Of a stretch of 11,764 nt of DNA, positions 1 through 6,801 are shown in pieces; position 1 is the stretch's first letter, and every line of letters begins with the position of its first letter. Made by a program: the position numbers and the translations under genes. The stretch is from NCBI GenBank assembly GCA_038253135.1, contig JBBSHJ010000097.1, positions 1-11,764 on the forward strand, read 5' to 3'. The notes under the pieces were generated by a model, which saw nothing but the letters and a program-made list of their open reading frames with translations, was not told where the DNA came from and did no database searches. Source of the DNA: JBBSHJ01 sp038253135. GTDB lineage: Bacteria > Actinomycetota > Actinomycetes > Mycobacteriales > QHCD01.

Positions 1-509
1 ACGGTCGCCGCGGTGATCCAGCGCCGATCGACGCGCTGGCGGGTATCGAGCTGACGCACCCGCGGGTCGGAGACCAGTTGGTGGAAGTCCTTGTCGCTGG
101 AGAGCACGACGACCGCACGATCGTGCGCCGCCGCCAGGGAGCCGATGACGTCGTCCGCTTCAGTATCCTGCGGCTCCAGCCAGCGCACGCCGGCCAGATC
201 GAGCACGGCACACAGGTCGTCGTACGACGCCCTCGGCGCGTGATCGGCGACCCGGCGGGCCGCCTTGTACGCCGGGTCCACCCGCTGGCGCGCCATCGCA
301 CCGGTCTCCGAGTCGAAGACGACGACGATCTCGTGCCCGGGCGCGTGCTCCCGCACCGCCTTACGCAGCAGTGCGAGGAACCCGAAAACGCCGGTCAGAT
401 CACGGCCGCTGCGGGCCCGTATCCGGCCGGGAAAACCGAACCACGACCGGTACCCGTCGACGAGCAACAGCGGCACCGCGGGGGCCTGCACGCGCACTCC
501 GATCAACAT
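1..509 (-). CDS. 5'-3' exonuclease (PolA exo / FEN-like), partial, runs off left edge
   Basis: Reading the minus strand from the ATG at 509 gives 169 codons with no stop before the window edge, so the C-terminal part is missing. The protein matches the N-terminal, metal-binding half of the bacterial 5'-3' exonuclease family (the PolA exonuclease domain and stand-alone ExoIX/Xni proteins). LLLVDGYRSWF carries acidic D18, VVVFDSETG carries D66, QRVDPAYKAAR matches the conserved Tyr-Lys-x-x-Arg helix, TEADDVIG carries E117, D119 and D120, and LSSDKDFHQLV carries D139 and D141. These are the carboxylates expected to hold two divalent metals for 5' flap or single-strand cleavage in replication and repair. 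The gene starts at the exonuclease domain and is divergent from ftsY, but whether a polymerase domain follows lies outside the window. No clear Shine-Dalgarno precedes the ATG; a GTG seven codons in, with GGAG five bases ahead of it, is an alternative start. Confidence 0.85.
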   Translation of the reverse strand, partial: MLIGVRVQAPAVPLLLVDGYRSWFGFPGRIRARSGRDLTGVFGFLALLRKAVREHAPGHEIVVVFDSETGAMARQRVDPAYKAARRVADHAPRASYDDLCAVLDLAGVRWLEPQDTEADDVIGSLAAAHDRAVVVLSSDKDFHQLVSDPRVRQLDTRQRVDRRWITAAT

Positions 510-618
510 CCCGGTCCGCGGGATCTCGGGTGCGCCGCGCCGATGGCGGAGCAGCGGCGATCGTAGCGCGCTCGACAGCGTCCAGGGAGAGACCTCGCCG
601 TCTCCTAGGATCGGAGCC
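510..618. promoter_or_regulatory. Divergent intergenic region with candidate ftsY -10 element (606-611)
   Basis: This 109-bp gap separates the minus-strand exonuclease from plus-strand ftsY and must hold both promoters. TAGGAT at 606-611 fits the actinobacterial TANNNT -10 pattern and ends seven bases before the ftsY ATG, the spacing seen in leaderless actinobacterial mRNAs. The same bases also offer a Shine-Dalgarno reading (AGGA 607-610), so the two interpretations compete. No convincing -35 lies 16-19 bp upstream. On the minus strand, TACGAT (plus 560-565) is a possible -10 for the exonuclease, again without a clear -35. All of this is pattern reading only. Confidence 0.35.
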
Positions 619-1836
619 ATGGAATACGTGATCATCGCGGTCATCGCCGTGGTCCTGGCCGCCGTTGCCGTGACGGCACTGGTGCTGCCGCGACGCCGCG
701 CCGCCCGGGGCGACGAGCTGACCCGGTCCGACCCCGGCGGGCGCGGCACGCTGGCCGACCGCGATGACGGCGAGACGACGGCCGCCACGCGACCGCCGGC
801 CGTCCGCTCGTCGGGAACCGCACCGGCGGAGGTCGAGCCCGCGGACCAGCCGGCCGCAGCACCGGGCGGGAGGGCGCCGGCCGAGCCGGCGCTCGACGTA
901 CCCGAACCCGGTGCCGGACGCCTGATCCGGCTCCGCTCGCGGCTCTCCCGCTCCCAGTCCACGCTCGGGCGCGGCCTGCTCGCGTTGCTGTCCCGTGAGC
1001 GGCTCGATGACGATGTCTGGGACGAGGTCGAGGACACGCTGATCGGCGCCGACGTCGGTGTGAGGCCGACGCAGGAGATCGTCGAGCGCCTCCGCGAACG
1101 CACCCGGGTGCTCGGCACCCGTAGCCCGGAGGAGCTGCGTGGCCTGCTCACCGACGAGCTGCTGACGGCGATCGGCCCCGACACCCAGCGCGATCTGCGC
1201 ACCTTCCCGCACGCCGACGCGCCCGCCGTCGTACTCGTGGTCGGCGTCAACGGCACCGGGAAGACGACCACGTGCGGCAAGATCGGCCGGCTCCTGGTGG
1301 CCGACGGACGCAGCGTTGTTCTCGGGGCTGCGGACACCTTCCGCGCCGCTGCCGCCGACCAGCTGCAGACCTGGGGGGAGCGGGTCGGGGCCAGGACGGT
1401 GCGTGGGAGGGAGGGCAGCGACCCGGCTGCCGTCGCGTTCGAGGCGGTCAAGGAGGCGATCGCCGAGCACGCCGACACCGTGCTGATCGACACGGCCGGT
1501 CGCCTGCACACCAAGACCGGGCTGATGGACGAGTTGGGCAAGATCAAGCGGGTGCTCGACCGGCAGAGCGGCGGTGTCGACGAGACGCTCCTGGTCCTCG
1601 ACGCCACGACCGGTCAGAACGGGCTCAGCCAGGCCCGCGTCTTCACCGAGGTCGTCGACTGCACCGGCATCGTGCTCACCAAGCTGGACAGCACCGCCAA
1701 GGGCGGCATCGTGATCGCCGTGCAGCGCGAGCTCGGCGTGCCGGTGAAGCTCGTCGGCCTCGGCGAGGGCCCGGACGATCTGGCTCCGTTCGAGCCGAAG
1801 GCCTTCGTCGATGCACTGCTCGGCGCTGACAGCTGA
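619..1836 (+). CDS. ftsY: Signal recognition particle receptor FtsY
   Basis: SRP receptor GTPase of 405 aa, which docks SRP-ribosome complexes at the membrane. The N-terminus is one hydrophobic segment (about residues 3-24, rich in I, V, A, L) followed by Arg-rich residues. An Ala/Pro/Glu-rich low-complexity linker runs to about residue 95, and then come the N domain (about 98-190) and the G domain. Visible motifs are the P-loop GVNGTGKTT (209-217, Lys215), the DTFRAAAADQL insertion-box motif, DTAGR (291-295), TKLD (354-357) and the closing GLGEGPDDLAPF. The ATG at 619 is preferred because it starts exactly at the membrane segment. In-frame codons further upstream (back to 265) encode an Arg/Pro/Thr-rich stretch opposite the exonuclease gene and look non-coding. 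The partner GTPase ffh is 7.2 kb downstream. The order ftsY-amtB-glnK-glnD is the usual actinobacterial one. Confidence 0.97.
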   Translation: MEYVIIAVIAVVLAAVAVTALVLPRRRAARGDELTRSDPGGRGTLADRDDGETTAATRPPAVRSSGTAPAEVEPADQPAAAPGGRAPAEPALDVPEPGAGRLIRLRSRLSRSQSTLGRGLLALLSRERLDDDVWDEVEDTLIGADVGVRPTQEIVERLRERTRVLGTRSPEELRGLLTDELLTAIGPDTQRDLRTFPHADAPAVVLVVGVNGTGKTTTCGKIGRLLVADGRSVVLGAADTFRAAAADQLQTWGERVGARTVRGREGSDPAAVAFEAVKEAIAEHADTVLIDTAGRLHTKTGLMDELGKIKRVLDRQSGGVDETLLVLDATTGQNGLSQARVFTEVVDCTGIVLTKLDSTAKGGIVIAVQRELGVPVKLVGLGEGPDDLAPFEPKAFVDALLGADS

Positions 1837-1858
1837 GCGAGCTGAGCTTTCTCGGTCG

Positions 1859-1912
1859 ACTTGCCATATCTGGCTGGCCGAACTCGCCGCGGGACAGCCA
1901 TGAGTGGCAAGT
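1859..1912 (+). terminator. Long imperfect hairpin after ftsY, candidate terminator or leader structure
   Basis: An 8-bp perfect inverted repeat (ACTTGCCA 1859-1866 with TGGCAAGT 1905-1912) encloses a 4x4 internal loop (TATC / TGAG) and a second perfect 6-bp stem (TGGCTG 1871-1876 with CAGCCA 1895-1900), leaving an 18-base GC-rich loop. Each arm can also fold locally as GCCA-4-TGGC. It starts 22 bases after the ftsY stop. No T-run follows, which is common for actinobacterial terminators, so a terminator for ftsY is plausible but unproven. A structure upstream of the amtB operator is the alternative. Confidence 0.4.
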
Positions 1913-1976
1913 GGGCAAAGAGGCGAACCAGTTGGTAATGCTCCGGCAATAAAGCAGGCACTTTCGGCGGGTCTAT

Positions 1977-2014
1977 TTCACCAACCCGAAACACGCTCCA
2001 CGCGGTCGAGAAAC
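1977..2014 (+). promoter_or_regulatory. Tandem GlnR-type operator upstream of amtB
   Basis: Four pentamers sit at exact 11-bp steps: TTCAC (1977-1981), GAAAC (1988-1992), CACGC (1999-2003) and GAAAC (2010-2014), each separated by six bases. This is the a1-b1-a2-b2 layout of the streptomycete GlnR box (GTnAC-n6-GAAAC, repeated every 22 bp). Both b-sites are perfect GAAAC; a1 fits TnAC, while a2 (CACGC) is poor. The box ends 61 bp before the amtB start. In Streptomyces, GlnR activates amtB-glnK-glnD under nitrogen limitation, so the location fits. A weak -10-like TGAATC at 2030-2035 would centre the box near -46. The glnR gene itself is not in the window. Confidence 0.7.
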
Positions 2015-2075
2015 ACGTGCCCCGGACGCTGAATCCGCAAGCACCCCAGTCGGGGTACCACCGCGGAGGAGCCCG

Positions 2076-3452
2076 ATGTCCACACCTCTTGCCTTGCCGG
2101 CCACGGCGGCACACACCTTCGATCTCTCGAAGATCGATACCGGCAACACGGCCTGGGTGCTCGCAAGCGCGGCCCTGGTGCTCCTGATGACGCCGGGCCT
2201 CGCGTTCTTCTACGGCGGCATGGTCCGCCGCAAGAACGTGCTGGGAATGTTGATGCAGAATTTCGCCTGCATCGCGATCGTGAGCGTCGTCTGGGTACTC
2301 GTCTCCTTCTCACTGTCCTTCGGCGGCGGCAGCGGCTTCGTCGGCAATTTCCACTTTGCCGGGCTGCAGCACATGACGGAGATGCTGCCCGGATACACCG
2401 GGTCGGCCGCGCAGACGATCCCGCCGATGGTCTTCGTCGTCTTCCAGCTGATGTTCGCGGTCATCACGCCCGCCCTCATCACCGGATCGACGGCCGATCG
2501 GTGGAAGTTCGGCGCGTTCGTCGCCTTCGTCGTCGCCTGGTCGGTCCTCGTCTACGCGCCCATCGCGCACTGGGTCTTCTCGCCCGAGGGCTGGCTCTTC
2601 AAGCGTGGTGCGCTGGACTTCGCGGGCGGCACCGTCGTACACGTCAATGCCGGCGTCGCCGGGCTGGCCATGGCGCTGGTCCTCGGCAAGCGCCGCGGCT
2701 GGCCCAAGCAGGACATGCGGCCGCACAACGTGCCGTTCGTCATGCTCGGCGCCGGACTGCTGTGGTTCGGGTGGTTCGGTTTCAATGCCGGATCGGCGCT
2801 GGGGGCGAACAACCTGGCCGGCTACGCGTTCGTCAACACCAATACCGCCACCGCGGCTGCGCTGCTCGGCTGGATCATGGTGGAGAAGGTCAAGTACCGC
2901 AAAGCGACCACCCTGGGTGCGGCGTCGGGAGCGGTTGCCGGCCTGGTCGCGATCACACCGGCCGCCGGTTTCGTCAGCCCGCTCGGATCCCTCGCGATCG
3001 GCCTGCTGGCCGGCGTGATCTGCCCGCTCGCGATCGGTCTGAAGACCAAGCTCGGGTACGACGACTCGCTCGACGTTGTCGGCGTGCACCTCGTCGGTGG
3101 CATCATCGGGTCGCTGTGCGTCGGGCTGTTCGCCACGGTGGACACCAACGCCGCTGGCCGAGACGGGCTGTTCTACGGGGGCGGCGGCGGGCTGCTGGGC
3201 GACCAGGCGCTGGCTGTGATCTGCGTGATGGCCTATTCGTTCCTCGCCACCTTCATCATCGGCAAGGTCATCGGCCTCATCATGCGCAACAAGCTGACCG
3301 AGGAGGAGGAGATCGCCGGCATGGACCTCGTCCTGCACGGCGAGTCGGGATATGAGTTGGGGGCGGGCGGATCCGACGAGGTCGGCCGGCCCAAGGCCGC
3401 CGCGATGGCATCGCCGGCGCGGCCGGCGACGGCGACGGGAGCAGACGCATGA
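2076..3452 (+). CDS. amtB: Ammonium transporter AmtB
   Basis: Polytopic ammonium channel/transporter of 458 aa (Amt/Mep/Rh family). The protein opens with a short extracellular-type segment and the family signature NTAWVLASAALVLLMTPGLA, then FYGGMVR, followed by repeated hydrophobic segments consistent with the usual eleven TM helices. Asp181 in GALDFAGGTVVH matches the conserved E. coli Asp160. The twin pore histidines are His189 (VVHVNAG) and His338 (VGVHLVGG), matching His168 and His318. IGWFGFNAGS-type residues (232-240) are also present. The cytosolic tail (about 405-458) begins EEEEIAGMD, the part that contacts PII in this family, and ends Ala/Pro-rich. A strong GGAGGAG (2065-2071) lies four bases before the ATG. 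The stop overlaps the glnK start (ATGA), so amtB, glnK and glnD are coupled; a GlnR-type box lies upstream. Confidence 0.97.
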   Translation: MSTPLALPATAAHTFDLSKIDTGNTAWVLASAALVLLMTPGLAFFYGGMVRRKNVLGMLMQNFACIAIVSVVWVLVSFSLSFGGGSGFVGNFHFAGLQHMTEMLPGYTGSAAQTIPPMVFVVFQLMFAVITPALITGSTADRWKFGAFVAFVVAWSVLVYAPIAHWVFSPEGWLFKRGALDFAGGTVVHVNAGVAGLAMALVLGKRRGWPKQDMRPHNVPFVMLGAGLLWFGWFGFNAGSALGANNLAGYAFVNTNTATAAALLGWIMVEKVKYRKATTLGAASGAVAGLVAITPAAGFVSPLGSLAIGLLAGVICPLAIGLKTKLGYDDSLDVVGVHLVGGIIGSLCVGLFATVDTNAAGRDGLFYGGGGGLLGDQALAVICVMAYSFLATFIIGKVIGLIMRNKLTEEEEIAGMDLVLHGESGYELGAGGSDEVGRPKAAAMASPARPATATGADA

Positions 3453-3787
3453 AGCTCGTCACGGCGGTGATCAAGCCGTTCAAGCTCGAGGATGTGAAGA
3501 CCGCGCTCGAGGGTCTCGGCGTCGTCGGGATGACGGTCAGCGAGGTGCAGGGTTTCGGCCGGCAGAAGGGTCACACCGAGGTGTATCGCGGGGCGGAGTA
3601 CACCGTGGACCTCGTGCCCAAGCTGAAGGTCGAGGTCGTCGTCGATGAGCTCGACGTCGACGAGATCGTGCGGGCGGTCATCTCAGCGGCGCGGACCGGG
3701 GCGATCGGTGACGGCAAGGTGTGGGTCACCGCCGTCGACGCGCTCGTCAGGGTCCGGACGGGCGAGCGTGACCGCGACGCGGTCTGA
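3449..3787 (+). CDS. glnK: Nitrogen regulatory protein PII (GlnK/GlnB)
   Basis: PII signalling protein of 112 aa, the normal length. It binds ATP/ADP and 2-oxoglutarate and docks onto AmtB to close it. The start MKLVTAVIKPFKL and the T-loop (about 37-55) with GHTEVYRGAEYTVD are intact; Tyr51 is the residue that actinobacterial GlnD adenylylates. The B-loop reads TGAIGDGK (83-90), with Ala at position 85 where Lys is usual in homologues I can recall, and the C-terminus ends in the expected RVRTGER. GGGAG (3437-3441) precedes the ATG by seven bases. The ATG shares four bases with the amtB stop, so translation is coupled. Pairing with amtB supports the name glnK, although mycobacteria call the same gene glnB. 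Confidence 0.96.
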   Translation: MKLVTAVIKPFKLEDVKTALEGLGVVGMTVSEVQGFGRQKGHTEVYRGAEYTVDLVPKLKVEVVVDELDVDEIVRAVISAARTGAIGDGKVWVTAVDALVRVRTGERDRDAV

Positions 3788-6092
3788 ACGAATCAGGGCC
3801 GAGCGGGAGAGCCGGATCGGGTCGGCACGCACGGACCCTGGCGGTTCGCCGGCCGCGCTGCGGCAGGCGCTCTCCGCGGCGTACGACGCCCAGATCGCCG
3901 GGCTGGCCGGCGACCTGACCGACGCCGCCGTCGTCGCGGTCGGCTCGCTCGGCCGGCGGGAGGTCACGGCGTACGGCGATATCGACCTGCTGCTGGTGCA
4001 CCGCGGCCGGACCGATATCGCCAAGGCGGCCGAGCAGATCTGGTACCCGCTCTGGGATGCCGGGATCTCGCTGGATCACTCGGTCCGTACCGTCCCGGAA
4101 GCGGTCCGGATGGCGGACGAGGACATCGCGGTCGCGCTCGGCCTGGTCGACGCGCGGTATCTCGCCGGCGATCCCATCCTCGCCGAGGAACTCGTCAGCC
4201 GCAGCCGGGCGCAGTGGCGCAAGGACGGCGTGCACAACGCGCGGCGGCTCGCGGCCGCCGCGGCCGAGCGGGCCGAGCGGTTCGGCGAGCTGGCCTTCCT
4301 CATCGAGCCGGATCTGAAGCAGGCCCGCGGCGGGCTCCGCGACGGGCACGCCCTTCGTGGGCTGGCCGTCGCGCAGCTCTGCGACGGGCTCACGCCGGCC
4401 GCGGCCACGGCGTACCGCCTCCTGCTCGACGTTCGCACCGCGCTGCAGACGGGCGCCGGCCGTTCGATCGATCGTCTGGTGGCGCAGGAGCAGCCGGTGC
4501 TGGCGAGCGCGCTCGGGTACGCCGACGCCGACGATCTCCTGCGCGCCGTCTCCGACGCCGGCCGCACGCTCGCGCACGCCTGGGACGTCGCGCTGCGACG
4601 GGTACCCGAGCGGTCGGGGCGGGTGCGCCGCCCGCGCCGATCGCGGGCGCCGGTCCGCCGGCCGCTCGCCGACGGTGTCGTCGCGCACGGCGCGGAGGTC
4701 GTGCTCGCGCGCGACGCCGACCTGACCGACCCGGCGCTGCTGCTGCGCTTCGCGGCCGCCGCGGCGGCCGCGGAGCTGCCGATGTCCCCGTTCGCCCTTG
4801 AGCGGCTGACCGAAAGCTACGCAATGCCGGATCGCTGGCCGCGCGGGGCACGAGACGCTTTCATCTCCCTGCTGGGCGCCGGACGGAGTCTCATCCCGGT
4901 CGTGGAGGAGCTTGACCGCGGCGGCGCGCTGACCCGGCTGATCCCGGAGTGGGAGGCGGTGCGCAGCCGGCCCCAACGTGACCCCGTGCACCGCTTCACC
5001 GTCGACCGGCACCTGATCGAGACGGTCGCGAACGCCGCCGAGCTGATGCAGCAGGTCGCCCGTCCGGATCTGCTGCTGGTAATCGCCCTGCTGCACGACA
5101 TCGGCAAGGGCTCGGGACGTGACCACAGCGTCGCCGGAGCGGAGATCGTCGCGCGCGTGACCGCCCGGCTCGGGCTTCCCGACGCCGATGCGGCGATCGT
5201 CGTCGCCGGCGTCCGCCACCACCTGCTGCTCCCCGACACCGCGACCCGGCGTGACCTCGACGATCCCGCGACCCTCGACGTCGTCGCGCCGGCGATCGGG
5301 TACGACGGCGACCTGCTCGACCTGCTGGAGGCGCTGGCGACGGCGGATGGGCTGGCGACCGGCCCGGCGGCCTGGAGCCCGTGGAAGGCGCGGCTCGTCC
5401 GCGAGCTGGCCGCCCGCGTGCGATCCAGGCTCGCCGGTCGCTCGGTGCGGGCGGCGCCGCTGATCGACGCCCGGCACCGCGCCCTCGCCGCTCAGCATGA
5501 GGTCGCGGTGCTTGTCGAGCCCGATCCGGTGGCCGGGCATGTCGTCACCGTCGCCGCTCCCGACGCCATCGGGCTGCTCAGCCGCGCCGCCGGCGTACTG
5601 GCCCTGCACCATCTCGACGTCCGGTCGGCGACCGTTGCCGCCGAGCACGGAAGCGCGGTCGCCGTATTCGGTGTCGAGCCGCGCTTCGGCCGGTCGCCGG
5701 AGGAGGAGCGGTTGCAGGCCGAGCTGCGTCGCGCGCTGGCCGGGCAGATCCCGCTGGGCAAACGACTCGCCGCACTGGACCGCACCTACGCCGACGCGCC
5801 CGAAACGCCGGTGAAGCTGCCGCCGCCGACCGTGCTGTGGTTCGACGACGAGGCCACCGACGCGGTGATCGTGGAGATCCGCACCACGAACAGCGTCGGC
5901 CTGCTCTACCGGCTGGCCGGTGCCCTCGAGTCGTGCGCGGCGGACATCCGGGCCGCGCGGGTCAGCACCCTGGGCCCGGCCGCGGTCGATGCGTTCTACG
6001 TCGTGCTGCCGCACGCCGCCGATCCGGCGACGGTAAGGGCGCGGATCGAGACGGCGCTGGAGACCGCCGCGTCCGGCCGGCCGGCCGGCTGA
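3768..6092 (+). CDS. glnD: PII nucleotidyltransferase / uridylyl-removing enzyme GlnD
   Basis: Bifunctional nitrogen sensor of 774 aa, expected to modify and de-modify the GlnK T-loop tyrosine (adenylylation in the actinobacteria studied). Domains in order are: nucleotidyltransferase with GSLGRRE (59-65) and GDIDLLL (catalytic Asp71 and Asp73); the PII-modifying helical region with EPDLKQARGGLRDGHALRGL-type residues near 180-200; an Arg-rich linker (about 280-300); HRFTVDRHLIETV (408-420); HD hydrolase motif ALLHDIGKG (His443, Asp444); and two ACT domains (about 592-625 and 700-745) for glutamine sensing. The start is forced: GTG at 3768, inside the last 20 bases of glnK, is the only in-frame start near the expected N-terminus, with weak GGACGGG ahead. 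Reading further upstream in this frame gives Ser/Arg-rich shadow sequence. The large overlap implies translational coupling. The gene is slightly shorter than the E. coli enzyme. Confidence 0.95.
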   Translation: MTATRSERIRAERESRIGSARTDPGGSPAALRQALSAAYDAQIAGLAGDLTDAAVVAVGSLGRREVTAYGDIDLLLVHRGRTDIAKAAEQIWYPLWDAGISLDHSVRTVPEAVRMADEDIAVALGLVDARYLAGDPILAEELVSRSRAQWRKDGVHNARRLAAAAAERAERFGELAFLIEPDLKQARGGLRDGHALRGLAVAQLCDGLTPAAATAYRLLLDVRTALQTGAGRSIDRLVAQEQPVLASALGYADADDLLRAVSDAGRTLAHAWDVALRRVPERSGRVRRPRRSRAPVRRPLADGVVAHGAEVVLARDADLTDPALLLRFAAAAAAAELPMSPFALERLTESYAMPDRWPRGARDAFISLLGAGRSLIPVVEELDRGGALTRLIPEWEAVRSRPQRDPVHRFTVDRHLIETVANAAELMQQVARPDLLLVIALLHDIGKGSGRDHSVAGAEIVARVTARLGLPDADAAIVVAGVRHHLLLPDTATRRDLDDPATLDVVAPAIGYDGDLLDLLEALATADGLATGPAAWSPWKARLVRELAARVRSRLAGRSVRAAPLIDARHRALAAQHEVAVLVEPDPVAGHVVTVAAPDAIGLLSRAAGVLALHHLDVRSATVAAEHGSAVAVFGVEPRFGRSPEEERLQAELRRALAGQIPLGKRLAALDRTYADAPETPVKLPPPTVLWFDDEATDAVIVEIRTTNSVGLLYRLAGALESCAADIRAARVSTLGPAAVDAFYVVLPHAADPATVRARIETALETAASGRPAG
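6073..6088. repeat. (CCGG)4 tandem repeat at the 3' end of glnD
   Basis: Four copies of the self-complementary tetramer CCGG lie just before the glnD stop and encode part of its C-terminal SGRPAG. The tract could expand or contract without harming the ACT domains, or fold on itself. No function is claimed. Confidence 0.6.
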
Positions 6093-6166
6093 CCCAGGGC
6101 GCTCCACACGTGTAGCAGTCCTGGCCGTGCTCGCCATAACCTGCTCGTCGGTGGTGCCATGGGGAC

Positions 6167-6801
6167 ATGGAGGTGCCGACGTACATTCTGCGCGCCGCCG
6201 GCGTGACACCGACCGGCGTGACGCTTCCGGCGCGCGAGTCGACGGCGTGGCTGGTACGCCGGCGGACGGAGCTGGCGGTGTTGCGGCGGCTGGATCCGAC
6301 CCGGTGGCCGGCAGCTGAACGTGAGGCACTGGCGGACATCGCGTGGCTGCACGGGTTCCTCGCCGAGTTGAGCACCACCGGATTCCCGGCCCCCGGCCGG
6401 TAGAGATGGATGCCGGCGGTAGCTGGACGGTCTGTGACGGTGCGGTGTGGGAGCTCGTGACCTACCTGCCGGGGGAGGTGGTCGGGTGGCGATCCCGTCC
6501 GTCTCTGGCGGAGGTCGGACACCTCCTGGCCCGCTACCACGACGCCGCCGCGACGATAACCCCTGTCGGACAGCGGCCTCGCGCGTTTGCTCTGGACCGG
6601 ATCGTCGCGCTGCCGAGCCACGGGGTATTGCAGTGCTGGTTGGGCGAGTTGGCCGACGACTTGGCGCGGATCGGCCACCGGGAAGCGGAGGGCTGGTCAT
6701 TCATGGCGACTTCACCGCGCACAATGCGCTCGCGTCCGGGCAGCCGCCACGCACAGACGGCGCGATCGACTTTGCCCTGGCACACGTCGAGGCCGCGCCG
6801 G
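6167..6801 (+). pseudogene. Aminoglycoside/choline phosphotransferase (APH)-family pseudogene
   Basis: A kinase-like APH coding sequence is spread over three reading frames. Segment A (6167 to about 6394) reads MEVPTYILRAAG... to LHGFLAELSTTGFPAP and stops at TAG 6401. Segment B (6394 to about 6690) continues with SWTVCDGAVWELVTYLPG, EVGHLLARYHDAA and LGELADDLARIG. Segment C (6690 to about 6800) holds the catalytic loop VIHGDFTAHNAL and the metal-binding IDFALAHVE. Both frame changes are explained by one lost base, in a C run (6390-6394) and a G run (6690-6692); adding one C and one G restores a continuous reading. Downstream of about 6800 the C-terminal lobe cannot be followed, and a sigma-factor remnant on the other strand begins. 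The substrate is unknown, since family members act on antibiotics, small alcohols or amino sugars. Sequencing error could mimic the two indels but not the lost 3' end. Confidence 0.8.

Noticed and set aside
400..1509. A 369-codon minus-strand frame opposite ftsY
   Set aside because: It has no motifs, overlaps both the exonuclease start and ftsY, and has the composition of a codon-position shadow.
1935..1961. A second possible GlnR-like set (GTAAT, GCAAT, GGCAC at 11-bp steps)
   Set aside because: None of the pentamers matches GAAAC, and the set is two bases out of phase with the strong box at 1977-2014.
2044..2055. CCCC-AGTC-GGGG mini-hairpin in the amtB leader
   Set aside because: The stem is only 4-5 bp, too short in GC-rich DNA to claim a regulatory element.
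2310..3338. A 342-codon minus-strand frame opposite amtB
   Set aside because: It is His/Asp/Arg-rich with no domain, and is a mirror of hydrophobic AmtB codons.
6106..6113. ACACGTGT palindrome downstream of glnD
   Set aside because: It is only 8 bp, with no extension, no T-run and no second copy nearby, so it gives no support as operator or terminator.
3747..6329. An 860-codon open frame on the minus strand opposite glnD, longer than glnD itself
   Set aside because: The translation is Arg/Gly/Asp-rich low-complexity sequence with no recognisable motif, while the opposite strand encodes all GlnD motifs. Long antisense frames are expected in such GC-rich codon usage.
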